This document shows, piece after piece, positions 31,764 to 40,553 of a stretch of DNA of 64,000 bases (positions are counted from its first letter, which is position 1; every line of letters starts with the position of its first letter). Below the pieces are notes generated by a model. It was given only the letters and a program-made list of their open reading frames with translations, ran no database searches and had not been told where the DNA came from. Origin of the DNA: Algorimicrobium hallyeonense. GTDB taxonomy: Bacteria > Bacteroidota > Bacteroidia > Flavobacteriales > Flavobacteriaceae. The stretch is from NCBI RefSeq assembly GCF_042657385.1, contig NZ_JBHSLA010000006.1, positions 62,001 to 126,000 on the forward strand, written 5' to 3'. A program made the translations under genes and the position numbers.

Positions 31764-33068
31764 CTACTTTTTACGCATATAAACGCTCACAGGAACACCA
31801 TGAAAATCAAAGTGCTCACGCAGTTTATTTTCTAAAAATCGCTTATAACCATCTCTTACGTATTGTGGTAAATTACAGAAAAAAGCAAACTGCGGTTGTG
31901 GTGTTGGCAACTGCATAATGTATTTTATCTTCACAAACTTACCTTTGTAAGCTGGTGGTGGATAGTTTTCAATAATAGGCAACATAATTTCGTTTAGCTT
32001 ACTCGTCTTGATCTTTTTGTTTCGGTTATTATATACCTCAACAGCCGTTTCAATAGCTTTATAAATACGTTGTTTATTTAATACGGAAATGAAAACAATG
32101 GGCACATCCGTAAAGGGTTCCATTTGTTCTCTAATATGCTTCTCAAATTCTTTGGTTGTTTTGGTATCTTTTTCAACCAAATCCCATTTGTTAACCAAAA
32201 TAACAATCCCTTTACGGTTTCGTTCGGCTAACCAGAATATGTTTTGAACTTGCCCATCAAATCCACGCGTGGCATCTAATACCACCAAACAAACGTCCGA
32301 ATGTTCAATAGCACGCACACTACGCATAACTGAATAAAATTCTAAATCCTCTTTAACCTTGGATTTTTTACGAATTCCTGCGGTGTCCACCAGATTAAAT
32401 TCGAAACCAAAACGGTTGTATTTCGTATCAATAGAATCTCTAGTGGTTCCAGCAACATCCGTTACAATGTATCTATCTTCTCCAATTAAGGCATTTATAA
32501 ATGATGATTTTCCAGCATTTGGACGACCAACCACTGCAAAACGAGGCAATTCCGTTTCTTCTTCAATTTCTTTTTCTGGCAAGGCGTCCACTAGGGCATC
32601 TAGCAAATCGCCAGTTCCACTGCCATTTATACTAGCAATGGTAAAGTAATCGCCTAAACCTAATGAATAGAATTCCACAGCATTTTCTGCGCGCTTGGCA
32701 TTATCCACTTTATTGACAACTAAAAAAACAGGTTTGGACACCTTACGAAGCAATTTAGCAACATCTTCATCCATACCTGTTACGCCAGACTCTACATCTA
32801 CCATAAAAATTATAGCATCGGCTTCATCAATAGCAATTTCAACTTGCTTATCAATTTCAGCTTCAAAAACATCATCACTTCCTTTTACGTAACCGCCAGT
32901 ATCTATGACTGAAAACTCACGGCCATTCCAGTCACTTTTTCCATAATGGCGGTCTCTGGTTACACCACTTGTGGCATCCACAATAGCTTCTCTACGTTGA
33001 ATTAAACGGTTAAAGAAGGTGGACTTTCCAACATTTGGACGACCAACTATGGCAACTATATTACTCAT
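31764..33068 (-). CDS. der: Ribosome-biogenesis GTPase Der
   Basis: Double-GTPase protein of 434 residues, the family's normal length. First G domain: GRPNVGKSTFFNRL, DTGGYV, NKVD; second: GRPNAGKSSFINAL, DTAGIRKKSK, NKWDLVEK; then the C-terminal KH-like domain ending GVPVSVYMRKK. Acts in 50S subunit assembly. A TATATTTG box is located 20 bp upstream of its ATG. Confidence 0.97.
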   Translation of the reverse strand: MSNIVAIVGRPNVGKSTFFNRLIQRREAIVDATSGVTRDRHYGKSDWNGREFSVIDTGGYVKGSDDVFEAEIDKQVEIAIDEADAIIFMVDVESGVTGMDEDVAKLLRKVSKPVFLVVNKVDNAKRAENAVEFYSLGLGDYFTIASINGSGTGDLLDALVDALPEKEIEEETELPRFAVVGRPNAGKSSFINALIGEDRYIVTDVAGTTRDSIDTKYNRFGFEFNLVDTAGIRKKSKVKEDLEFYSVMRSVRAIEHSDVCLVVLDATRGFDGQVQNIFWLAERNRKGIVILVNKWDLVEKDTKTTKEFEKHIREQMEPFTDVPIVFISVLNKQRIYKAIETAVEVYNNRNKKIKTSKLNEIMLPIIENYPPPAYKGKFVKIKYIMQLPTPQPQFAFFCNLPQYVRDGYKRFLENKLREHFDFHGVPVSVYMRKK

Positions 33069-33087
33069 GTTATTACAAAATTTGGTG

Positions 33088-33095
33088 CAAATATA
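33088..33095 (-). promoter_or_regulatory. der: -7 box of der
   Basis: The minus strand reads TATATTTG, a full match to TAnnTTTG, 20 bp from the der ATG, with an implied short leader. Confidence 0.6.
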
Positions 33096-33198
33096 ATGAT
33101 AAGCTAATGATTTCGTTATATTTAGTGCATGTTTAAAATATGTATTTTAAAAAAAGAAATTGTATTCAGGTAATTAAAAACTTAATAGTCAGACAATA

Positions 33199-33696
33199 AT
33201 GAGTTTACATACAGATGAAATTGTATTACGTCCACGCTTTAAAAAGGAGCTTCCCCAAAGCAATACCGACGTTATCCAGCTATTTGCTGATGCTAAAAAG
33301 CAACAATCTGAATATATAATTTCCATTATTGACGATCATATTTTTTTAAAACTCCCAAAAAGCAAACAGCATTTTTGGTCGCCGCAACTGCATTTAGAAG
33401 TCAATGAGGTAAACCACGAAACGGCTATGCTTCATGGCTTATTTGGACCCAATCCAACGGTATGGACCATGTTTATGTTTTTTCACTTTATTGTGGGTGG
33501 TTTATTTATTGGGTTTGGCGTTTGGGCCTATTCCAATTGGACGCTGGATAACGAATTTGCCATTCAAATTGGTGTCATGGTTCTCATGGTTATTATCTGG
33601 ATAGGCATGTATTTTGCGGGACGTATTGGTCGTGATTCTAGTAAAGACCAAATGCATGAACTCCATGAATTTATGGAAAAAATTATTAACGCATAA
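33199..33696 (+). CDS. Uncharacterised two-helix membrane protein
   Basis: I do not recognise the family. The 165-residue protein has a soluble N-terminal part (residues 1-90, with ISIIDDHIFLKLPKSKQHFWSP), then two membrane helices at about 93-113 (MFMFFHFIVGGLFIGFGVWAY) and 122-141 (IQIGVMVLMVIIWIGMYFAG), and a short charged tail. No signal peptide. It sits alone between der (divergent) and era (convergent). It looks like a genuine gene because its codon use resembles its neighbours. Confidence 0.75.
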   Translation: MSLHTDEIVLRPRFKKELPQSNTDVIQLFADAKKQQSEYIISIIDDHIFLKLPKSKQHFWSPQLHLEVNEVNHETAMLHGLFGPNPTVWTMFMFFHFIVGGLFIGFGVWAYSNWTLDNEFAIQIGVMVLMVIIWIGMYFAGRIGRDSSKDQMHELHEFMEKIINA

Positions 33697-33774
33697 GCTT
33701 AATTAGTGTCGAATAAAAACCAAATTCAAGCAAACTGACCCATGCTCACCACAGACTCAAAATGCATAATTCCA

Positions 33775-34656
33775 CTATTGATTATAGCCAAAACGCTTTA
33801 ATTGACGTTGATTACTTCGCCAATTTTTATTCACTTTAACATACAATTCCAAGTGGACTTGTTTGCCAAAAAACTTTTCCAAATCTTTTCTAGCTTCCAC
33901 ACCTACGCGCTTTAAAGCCGAACCTTTATGGCCAATAATAATGCCTTTTTGGGTTTCACGCTCTACCATAATAACGGAACGCATACGGATAATGTCATCT
34001 TCTTCAAAAAACTCTTCGGTATCAATTTCTACCGCATATGGAATTTCTTTTTTGTAATGCATTAATATTTTCTCGCGAATAATCTCATTTACAAAAAACC
34101 GCTCTGGTTTATCGGTTAATTGATCCTTTGGATAAAAAGGTGGTGATTCTGGAAGTGACTCAATAATTCTATCAAATACTTCGCGAACGCCAAAACCTTC
34201 TAAAGCAGAAACGGCCATAATCTCGGCATTTGGCACTTTAGCGGCCCACAATTGAACTTGCGCTTCTAATTGATCTTGATCTGATTTATCAATTTTATTT
34301 AAGAGTAATAAAACCGGAATTGTTGAATTGGTTATGCGGTTGAAAAACGCCTCATCTTTCAGTTCCTTTTCGCCTATTTCAACCATATAAATCAAAACGT
34401 CCGCATCGTCAAAAGCCGATTTTACAAAATCCATCATGGATTCCTGCATTTCGTAAGCAGGCTTGATTATTCCTGGTGTATCAGATAAGACCATCTGAAA
34501 ATCATCACCATTAACAATACCCAAAATCCGATGACGCGTGGTTTGTGCCTTGGAGGTTATAATGGATAGTTTTTCGCCAATAAAGGCATTCATTAATGTG
34601 GACTTCCCTACATTTGGGTTTCCAATAATATTTACAAATCCAGCTTTATGATTCAT
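33775..34656 (-). CDS. era: GTPase Era
   Basis: A 293-residue single GTPase with G1 GNPNVGKSTLMNAF, switch region TTRHRILGI, DTPGI, NKIDKSD, and a C-terminal KH domain with IIGHKGSALKRVGVEARKDLE, which binds 16S rRNA. Acts in 30S maturation. A TAACTTTG promoter box lies upstream, inside the end of the rRNA/tRNA methyltransferase gene. Confidence 0.97.
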   Translation of the reverse strand: MNHKAGFVNIIGNPNVGKSTLMNAFIGEKLSIITSKAQTTRHRILGIVNGDDFQMVLSDTPGIIKPAYEMQESMMDFVKSAFDDADVLIYMVEIGEKELKDEAFFNRITNSTIPVLLLLNKIDKSDQDQLEAQVQLWAAKVPNAEIMAVSALEGFGVREVFDRIIESLPESPPFYPKDQLTDKPERFFVNEIIREKILMHYKKEIPYAVEIDTEEFFEEDDIIRMRSVIMVERETQKGIIIGHKGSALKRVGVEARKDLEKFFGKQVHLELYVKVNKNWRSNQRQLKRFGYNQ

Positions 34657-34676
34657 ATGTGTGAGTTTAATTGCTG

Positions 34677-34684
34677 CAAAGTTA
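34677..34684 (-). promoter_or_regulatory. era: -7 box of era
   Basis: The minus strand reads TAACTTTG followed by CAGC, a very typical Bacteroidota -7 element, 20 bp before the era ATG. It overlaps the stop codon of the upstream methyltransferase gene. Confidence 0.65.
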
Positions 34685-35140
34685 CGACCTTGGTTTATTT
34701 ATTCCTCTATCATACATCACAATACTTCCAGCTACAGATACGTTGAGACTTAATTTCGACTTGAATTTAATTAAAAAATGACTCTTTTCAATAGCTTGAT
34801 TGGACAAACCATGATCCTCCGCACCCAATAAATACACACAGCGCCTTGGATGGTGAAAGGTCTCTAAATTTTCGGCTTGATCTGTTAATTCCACACCAAC
34901 AATTCGGGCACCTTTTGGTAAGTTTTTTAGAAAATCGTTGAAAGTTTCATAATGAAAATACGGCATGGCTTTTACAGCATTATGCGTATCGCAAGCTTGT
35001 TTGGCATAGCGATTTCCAATAGTAAATATAAAACTAGCACCTAAATTTTGAGCCGAACGCCATAACACACCCAAGTTTTCAGGTGTTTTACCATTTTGAA
35101 TCCCGATACCAAAAAATTCATTTTGAAAATTATTACTCAT
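34682..35140 (-). CDS. TrmH/SpoU-type RNA methyltransferase
   Basis: A 152-residue SPOUT methyltransferase. Seen: GKTPENLGVLWRSAQNLGAS (motif 1, with Asn and Arg), VYLLGAEDHGLSNQAIE (motif 2) and LSLNVSVAGSIVMYDRG (motif 3), which together form the trefoil-knot SAM site. It would 2'-O-methylate a tRNA or rRNA; the target cannot be read. The ATG at 35138-35140 was chosen over a frame that extends 23 codons further with a hydrophobic, non-family sequence. It precedes era on the same strand. Confidence 0.88.
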   Translation of the reverse strand: MSNNFQNEFFGIGIQNGKTPENLGVLWRSAQNLGASFIFTIGNRYAKQACDTHNAVKAMPYFHYETFNDFLKNLPKGARIVGVELTDQAENLETFHHPRRCVYLLGAEDHGLSNQAIEKSHFLIKFKSKLSLNVSVAGSIVMYDRGINKPRS

Positions 35141-35194
35141 GCTGCAATTTACTAAAAATTGAAAAAATGGAAATATAAATATGTAGAAATGGAT

Positions 35195-35202
35195 TAGATT
35201 TG
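35195..35202 (+). promoter_or_regulatory. -7 box of the DUF922-like gene
   Basis: TAGATTTG matches TAnnTTTG and is followed by CG, 73 bp before the ATG at 35276. Confidence 0.5.
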
Positions 35203-35275
35203 CGAACATATTTAAAAGTTGGATCTGGTTGACTACCTAGATCCAATAATTGCTAACAAGTTGACAAGAAGACGC

Positions 35276-35863
35276 ATGAAAAGGGCATTATTAGGATTAA
35301 TTATAGTGTGTAGTATTATAAATAAAACATTTGGACAAAACCTACAAGAGGGACAAAAAAGATGGAGTGCAGAACATCCGTTAGCCGTTGACGATTTTAA
35401 AATAAAAATTAGCGATGAGAATAACGAGGCTGTTTATAGTCAATTTATGATATATCATGCCATTGGTGGTTTTGATTTTATGCAGCGGAATTTAAACCAA
35501 AAAATAGAAAATATTTTCCTTGGAAACGCCTCGTGGATTGATACGACAAAGGTTGGCGAAATTGATAAGCAAATAGAATTTCAACAATTGCAATTTGACT
35601 TGGCAGAAATTCACGCAAGAAAATTTAGAAAGCGCGCATTAGAGAATAAGAAAAAAATTGCTAAAGGTTTTGATATTATAAAGCAAATTAACAATGATAT
35701 TTTGAGTGAATTTTCAGAAAGCCGTCTGGAATTAGTAAAGGAAACTGAAAGTGGCAGAAATAATGAAAAAATTGAAGAATGGAAAGCGAAAACTGCTGCT
35801 GAACTAAAAGAGTTGAACGATTTTAGATATGAGAATAAAAAGAAAATTAAATTGGATAAATAA
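35276..35863 (+). CDS. Secreted protein resembling DUF922 predicted zinc protease, metal ligands absent
   Basis: A 195-residue exported protein with signal peptide MKRALLGLIIVCSIINKTFGQ. The pattern of the mature part follows DUF922 proteins as I recall them: W-x-PL-x-DF near the start (WSAEHPLAVDDF), ASWID in the middle, FDLAEIHARKFRKRA where the family has its HEQxHFDI-x-E-x-aR block, and KETESGRNNEKIEEWK where it has YD-x-ET-x-HG. The residues expected as zinc ligands (two His of HEQxH and the His of the ETxHG block) are replaced by Phe/Gln and Ser, so it is probably catalytically dead. The family link is an inference. Confidence 0.6.
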   Translation: MKRALLGLIIVCSIINKTFGQNLQEGQKRWSAEHPLAVDDFKIKISDENNEAVYSQFMIYHAIGGFDFMQRNLNQKIENIFLGNASWIDTTKVGEIDKQIEFQQLQFDLAEIHARKFRKRALENKKKIAKGFDIIKQINNDILSEFSESRLELVKETESGRNNEKIEEWKAKTAAELKELNDFRYENKKKIKLDK

Positions 35864-35910
35864 TACCCGTTAATCAAAAAATACGGCCGCGTAAGTACGT
35901 AACATCTACC

Positions 35911-36429
35911 ATGAGTCTATTCACAGAAATACTAACCAAACGCTTACGACTCCGAAAACTAAGACATTCCGATTGGGAAGCTATTTCCTTTTTACGTTCG
36001 GATCCAGATGTCAATAAATTTGTAAAAAGAGCACCTGCGGAAACCCAAGAGAAAGACCTAGCGTTTATAGCTAAAATTTGCCAAGCTATTGAAACAAATA
36101 GCTCTTTATATTGGGTGATTATAGAACAAGGCCATAACCAAATGATAGGCAGCATTTGTTTATGGAATTTTTCAGAAGACAGAAAAAAAGCAGAAGTGGG
36201 TTACGATTTACACCCAAACTCCCAAGGCAAAGGCATTATGAATGAAGCGCTAAAAGCGATTATTAATTTTGGGTTTAATTCTATAAACTTGAAATCTATT
36301 GAAGCCTACACACAGAAAAACAATACCGCTTCCATTAATTTATTAGAATGCCATGGTTTTAAACTAGTCGTTGGTAAACAAGATGCAGATAATTTAAAAA
36401 ATGCTATTTATGCGTTAAGGCAACCGTAA
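35911..36429 (+). CDS. GNAT-family N-acetyltransferase (RimJ/RimL-like)
   Basis: A 172-residue GNAT protein beginning LTKRLRLRKLRHSDWEAISFLRSDPDVN, the usual RimJ/RimL-type beginning, with the acetyl-CoA loop EVGYDLHPNSQGKGIMNEALKAII and C-terminal IEAYTQKNNTASINLLECHGF. Cytoplasmic acetylation of an amine is expected; substrate unknown. It follows the DUF922-like gene by 47 bp on the same strand. Confidence 0.88.
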   Translation: MSLFTEILTKRLRLRKLRHSDWEAISFLRSDPDVNKFVKRAPAETQEKDLAFIAKICQAIETNSSLYWVIIEQGHNQMIGSICLWNFSEDRKKAEVGYDLHPNSQGKGIMNEALKAIINFGFNSINLKSIEAYTQKNNTASINLLECHGFKLVVGKQDADNLKNAIYALRQP

Positions 36430-36457
36430 CCAGTAGGTTAAATTTAGATTTACGTTT

Positions 36458-37108
36458 TTACTGCACATTATAGCTATCCAAACGGCGCTCAACCGTATGA
36501 TAGGATGTACTAACAAAGGACGTTGTATCATAAATAAGTCCGATTCCATCCGCATAATAATAACGGTCTAAACCCGGAAATTGTTCACCTTCTGGTGATT
36601 TGGCATAACGCTCTGAATAGTTGCAAGTGAATGCACCAGCTTCAACTGTCATTTGCGCTTCATTTGCAGTTAAGGTTTCAAAAATAGTTCCCCAAGATTG
36701 AATGGTAATGGTTCGTTCACTTAAATCGGAATGCGTAAATTTTATGCTGCCATCATCATAAATAAGATTTCCCAAGGAATCTCTTACATGCTCAAAATAC
36801 TCACCATTAAGGCTTAAAAGTGGTGCATTACTAGTATTACCAGTTGTTAATCTTCTAAATTTAAAGTAGGTATTTCCGTTTATTTCTTCAGTGCCAACAA
36901 TGCTGATAGAATCTACAACCCCTGTATTATCATAGGTTTCTGTGCTTGAATTCCATTGATAGCTTTTATAAACCCATGAATTCCCAATTTGCAAACCATA
37001 AAAACCAGGATCGCTAATTTCATTGACTGGTTGGGTTCTAGAATCATCATCAGAGGAACAGGAAAAAGCACATACTAAAACAAGGATAATTAATAAATTA
37101 CGTATCAT
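36458..37108 (-). CDS. Uncharacterised surface lipoprotein
   Basis: A 216-residue lipoprotein. The lipobox is LVCAFSCSSDDDS with Cys17, followed by an acidic stretch that resembles the Bacteroidota surface-export signal. The mature part is beta-rich (GLQIGNSWVYKSYQW, FKFRRLTTGNTS, YYYADGIGLIYDT) and has the YxADGIGLIY feature seen in lipoproteins of unknown role. It ends opposite the GNAT gene and is divergent from the DUF4476 gene. Confidence 0.7.
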   Translation of the reverse strand: MIRNLLIILVLVCAFSCSSDDDSRTQPVNEISDPGFYGLQIGNSWVYKSYQWNSSTETYDNTGVVDSISIVGTEEINGNTYFKFRRLTTGNTSNAPLLSLNGEYFEHVRDSLGNLIYDDGSIKFTHSDLSERTITIQSWGTIFETLTANEAQMTVEAGAFTCNYSERYAKSPEGEQFPGLDRYYYADGIGLIYDTTSFVSTSYHTVERRLDSYNVQ

Positions 37109-37289
37109 ATTTTAAAAAATTAAGGTGGTTAAAAAACGTAATTCTGCTTCGAATAAAGGATAGGTTGGTTGGTTCTGTATAGTGTAACGGCCTTTATTTT
37201 AGTTTATTGCATGACCATCTTTAATTGATGCGTGCTGTGTAGTTTGGCAATTTATAGTTTCTAGAAGTTATCTATATTTAAATAAACAC

Positions 37290-37297
37290 TAATTTTG
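37290..37297 (+). promoter_or_regulatory. -7 box of the DUF4476 gene
   Basis: TAATTTTG, a full match to TAnnTTTG, is followed by GCAT, 27 bp before the first ATG. Confidence 0.5.
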
Positions 37298-37324
37298 GCA
37301 TACTTTTAGAAACCATTTTATAAA

Positions 37325-38230
37325 ATGTTTAGAATTATGTACAAAGTTTCCTTATTGATAATGTGTCTAGTGTCGACCCTTACTTTTTCGCAAGAATCCA
37401 GATTAACTATTTTTTCGGAAGATGGCGAGCCATTTTATTTGTTTCTAAATAGTATCAGACAAAATGAAGCACCTGCAGTGAATATTGCCGTAGATTATAT
37501 AACAAATGCGTATTATGACACCAAAATTGTATTTGCTAACGAGGCTATAAACCCGATTGAAAAGAAGTATTTAAAGACGGTTGATGTAGACGGCAATCGC
37601 GGCGAATTTGTTTATAAAATTAAAAACAGTAAAAAAGGACATAAACTCAAGTTTTTCTCTTTTACTCCTTTTCAAGCTATTTCACCACCACCCAATAATG
37701 TATCCGTGGTACAATATAATGCTGTGCCGCTACCTCCTATTCAATTTACAACACAAACAACGACTACAACCACATCTGGAGGTGGAGACCAATTACATGT
37801 TGGTGTTAATGCACATGGCACAAATGTAGGTGTTGGTATTCATGTAAACTCTGGTGTATCTACAACAACCACGCAAACAACAACGACTACTTTTGGAGGA
37901 ACGACTGATGTTGTTGTTTTGGAAGAAGCAGATTGTTATGCCATGTATGAAACAGATTTTAACCAAGCATTAACAGCCATAAAAAGTAAAACGTTTTCAG
38001 ATTCTAAATTAACACTCGCGAAACAAGTTACAAAAGGTAATTGCTTAACCGCTGCACAAATTGCCCAAATTACCAATCTATTTGATTTTGAATCCACCAA
38101 ATTAGAGTATGCCAAATTTGCCTATTCTTTTTGTTATAATCCAGAAAACTATTGGAAAGTAAATAACGCTTTCGAGTTTGAATCTACTATTGATGAACTT
38201 AATGAATATATTGAGTCTCTTGGATATTAA
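37325..38230 (+). CDS. Secreted DUF4476 protein
   Basis: This 301-residue protein has a signal peptide ending LTFSQ, an N-terminal beta domain (SEDGEPFYLFLNSIRQN, which looks like a carrier for metal-less folds), a Thr/Gly/Val-rich linker with repeated TTTTT-type tracts (residues about 140-200), and a C-terminal DUF4476 domain (CYAMYETDFNQALTAIKSKTF, KYAKFAYSFCYNPENYW-type region). A second ATG four codons in is equally likely as the start. The family is uncharacterised. The Thr-rich linker may be extended and exposed. Confidence 0.8.
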   Translation: MFRIMYKVSLLIMCLVSTLTFSQESRLTIFSEDGEPFYLFLNSIRQNEAPAVNIAVDYITNAYYDTKIVFANEAINPIEKKYLKTVDVDGNRGEFVYKIKNSKKGHKLKFFSFTPFQAISPPPNNVSVVQYNAVPLPPIQFTTQTTTTTTSGGGDQLHVGVNAHGTNVGVGIHVNSGVSTTTTQTTTTTFGGTTDVVVLEEADCYAMYETDFNQALTAIKSKTFSDSKLTLAKQVTKGNCLTAAQIAQITNLFDFESTKLEYAKFAYSFCYNPENYWKVNNAFEFESTIDELNEYIESLGY

Positions 38231-38480
38231 CTGTTGGAACTATTTTTTTTTACTGCATCAAAATCCAAATATCATAACTTTAAAAGTTAATAGATAAAAG
38301 CGCATTTTGAATAAAAATTACGTAGAACTACTTATTGCTGTTTTGAAAACATATGACGAATTTCGTTTACATATAATTTACATCAATAAAACGGATTCAT
38401 ACTATATCGTTACCAACTATAAAAACCCAACCTTCTGAAATTTAGCTAATTGGATTAAATTGTTTTGTAAATATATTTTT

Positions 38481-38500
38481 TTGGTGTAAATTTACATCAA
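38481..38500. promoter_or_regulatory. Candidate operator of parDE
   Basis: TTGGTGTAAATTTACATCAA is a 20-bp palindrome with a single mismatched pair. It lies 11 bp before the antitoxin ATG and next to TATATTTT (38472-38479), a near-consensus -7 box. A second AATTTACATCAA half-site is at 38375-38386. Ribbon-helix-helix antitoxins usually repress through such sites. Confidence 0.6.
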
Positions 38501-38511
38501 AAACGAATCTA

Positions 38512-38751
38512 ATGGCACGACAAAGCATTTCATTGACAGAACCAAATGACGAATGGTTAAAAACCCAAGTGGAGACTAATGAGTATTCCAGTAAAAGTGA
38601 ACTTGTAAATGACCTAATAAGACAGGCAAGAAATCAACAACGCCAAATTGATTGGATAAGCTCTAAATTAGAAATAGCTGAAAATAGCGGTTTTACGAAT
38701 GATAGTAAAGAGCAAATTTTAGCAAAATCAAAGTCTTCATTGAATGGCTAA
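38512..38751 (+). CDS. ParD-like ribbon-helix-helix antitoxin
   Basis: A 79-residue protein starting MARQSISLTEPNDEWLKTQV, with the ParD pattern SSKSELVNDLIRQARNQ (ribbon-helix-helix for DNA binding) and a C-terminal tail that should bind the toxin. It overlaps the toxin gene by eight bases, so translation is coupled. The palindrome upstream suits autorepression. Confidence 0.9.
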   Translation: MARQSISLTEPNDEWLKTQVETNEYSSKSELVNDLIRQARNQQRQIDWISSKLEIAENSGFTNDSKEQILAKSKSSLNG

Positions 38752-39031
38752 ATACAAGTTAAGTAACGTAGCTAAAGATGACTTAATTAGAATTCATCAT
38801 TACGGCGTAAAGAAATTTGGCATAAATCAAGCTGACAAATATTTTAACTCATTTTTTGAATATTTTGACATTATTGCTCAACGGCCTTTCTCGTTTGAAT
38901 CGGTTGACTTTATAAAATACGGATATAAACGCTGTGTCTGCGGATCTGACAGCATTTATTTTAAAGTTAATCATGACATTGTAGAGATAATGGCTATTGT
39001 TGGAAGACAAGATTTAAATAACATATTATAA
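38744..39031 (+). CDS. RelE/ParE-family toxin
   Basis: A 95-residue ParE/RelE fold protein: YKLSNVAKDDLIRIHHYGVKKFG, FFEYFDIIAQRPFSFE, RRCVCGSDSIYFKVNHDIVEIMAIVGRQDLN (the last given in part: the sequence reads YKRCVCGSDSIYF). It starts inside the ParD gene. ParE toxins usually target DNA gyrase; whether this one does is not readable. A hairpin-rich element begins at its stop codon. Confidence 0.9.
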   Translation: MAKYKLSNVAKDDLIRIHHYGVKKFGINQADKYFNSFFEYFDIIAQRPFSFESVDFIKYGYKRCVCGSDSIYFKVNHDIVEIMAIVGRQDLNNIL

Positions 39032-39116
39032 AATCACAGGTGGAAACACCGTGTATAATTAATGGCTAGTTCTCGCCTACTTACGAAAATCCTCGCGGAT
39101 TTTCTATCTGTGATTT
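39031..39116. repeat. 86-bp hairpin element with terminal inverted repeats after parE
   Basis: AAATCACAG (39031-39039) and CTGTGATTT (39108-39116) are perfect 9-bp inverted ends; inside is GAAAATCC/TCGC/GGATTTTC (39085-39104), a strong hairpin. It starts at the last base of the parE stop codon. It resembles a mobile or recombination-site-like repeat; only one copy is in this window. Confidence 0.6.
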
Positions 39117-39148
39117 ATTTACCAAGCAATAACCTAAAAAACCTACAG

Positions 39149-39176
39149 TGAGATTCCTGCCTTCCCAGGAATGACA
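39149..39176 (+). repeat. Fragment related to family A repeats
   Basis: TGAGATTCCTGCCTTCCCAG followed by GAATGACA has the same flanks (TGAGATTC, AATGACA) as the right half of the family A elements, with a different hairpin centre (ATTCCTG/CAGGAAT). It lies three bases from the mpl stop. Confidence 0.5.
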
Positions 39177-39178
39177 AA

Positions 39179-40534
39179 CTACCTCAACAACCCCTTAACC
39201 GCATCAAAATCCAATCCGCCATAATTCCCAGAACTCATGAGCAACAAGGCTTTGTTATTAAAATCTTGAGAAAACAAGAAGGTTTTAAATTCTTCGGGAT
39301 TGGTATAAATAATTAAATCGTTACGTTCAAACGCATGGGCAATTTGTTCATGCGAAACTGCGTCCAATTTCTTAATTTCAACCGCATCTGGCGAATAGAA
39401 AACAACAGCCACATCAGCAGCATCTAAAGCACCTTTGTATTCCTTTAAGAATTCGGCATTCAAACTACTATAGGTATGCAATTCCAAACAGGCAATTAGT
39501 GTTTTGTCTTCGTATTGGGCTTTTACCGCTTGGGTAGTAGCAGACACTTTACTGGGCGAATGTGCAAAATCTTTATAGGCAACGCTGGTTTTACTTTCGG
39601 CAATTTTTTCTAATCGCTTGCTAGCGCCTTTAAAGGTGGCAATGGCTTCGTAGAAATCATCTTCGTCAATGCCCATGTGCTGGCAAATCCACTTGGCGCC
39701 TGCTAAATTATTCAGATTGTGTTTACCGAAAATTTCAATGGGCAACGGTCCTTCAGGGGTTTCTAAAAGCGTTTCACCATGTTCAACCGTATATTCTGGT
39801 GTGTTATACGGTAATTTACGAATGGTGTTTTCAGACGCTTCTACAACGCGCGCGACTTCAGCATCTTCGGCATTGTAAGTTATACTGCCACCATTAACAA
39901 TACTATCTACAAATATTTTAAACTGTTCTACATAATTGTCATAGGTTGGAAACACATTAATATGGTCCCAAGCAATACCACTCAACAACGCAATATTGGG
40001 TTTGTATAAATGAAATTTTGGTCGCCTATCAATAGGTGAGCTTAAATATTCATCGCCTTCCAAAACTATAAAATCATTGTCTTCGGTGAGTTTCACCATG
40101 ACATCAAAACCTTCTAATTGTGCACCAACCATATAGTCCACATCCCGATCATGGTAGTGCATAACGTGTAAAATCATAGAGGTTATTGTGGTTTTCCCAT
40201 GACTTCCGCCAATTACCACACGGGTTTTATTTTTAGATTGTTCGTACAGAAATTCCGGATAACTATATATTTTTAAACCGAGTTCTTGCGCCTTTAGCAA
40301 TTCCGGATTATCAGCTTTGGCGTGCATGCCTAAAACAATAGCATCCAAACTGGAACTTATTTTTTCTGGAAACCACCCAAATGATTCTGGCAATAAACCT
40401 TTGGTTTCCAAACGGGATTTAGACGGATTGAAAATAGTATCATCACTACCAGTTACCTGATATCCTTTATTGTGTAAAGCAATGGCAAGATTGTGCATAG
40501 CAGCTCCACCAATGGCTATAAAATGTACGTTCAT
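39179..40534 (-). CDS. mpl: UDP-N-acetylmuramate:tripeptide ligase Mpl (Mur ligase family)
   Basis: A 451-residue Mur ligase: N-terminal GxGGxxM-type loop (FIAIGGAAMHNLAIALHNKG), ATP loop GGSHGKTTITSMILH near residue 110, and VLEGDEYLSSPIDRRPKFHLYKP, IAWDHINVF, KDFAHSPSKV blocks. Mpl ligates recovered tripeptide to UDP-MurNAc in peptidoglycan recycling. A MurC assignment is less fitting because of the ASKRLEKI and FAHSP features, which are Mpl-like, and the absence of a mur cluster. Confidence 0.88.
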   Translation of the reverse strand: MNVHFIAIGGAAMHNLAIALHNKGYQVTGSDDTIFNPSKSRLETKGLLPESFGWFPEKISSSLDAIVLGMHAKADNPELLKAQELGLKIYSYPEFLYEQSKNKTRVVIGGSHGKTTITSMILHVMHYHDRDVDYMVGAQLEGFDVMVKLTEDNDFIVLEGDEYLSSPIDRRPKFHLYKPNIALLSGIAWDHINVFPTYDNYVEQFKIFVDSIVNGGSITYNAEDAEVARVVEASENTIRKLPYNTPEYTVEHGETLLETPEGPLPIEIFGKHNLNNLAGAKWICQHMGIDEDDFYEAIATFKGASKRLEKIAESKTSVAYKDFAHSPSKVSATTQAVKAQYEDKTLIACLELHTYSSLNAEFLKEYKGALDAADVAVVFYSPDAVEIKKLDAVSHEQIAHAFERNDLIIYTNPEEFKTFLFSQDFNNKALLLMSSGNYGGLDFDAVKGLLR

Positions 40535-40553
40535 AATTAAATTTTGTAGAATT

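Noticed and set aside
39031..39116. Integron attC site
   Set aside because: It has hairpin structure but I could not find the paired GTTRRRY/RYYYAAC core sites, so only an unclassified repeat is claimed.
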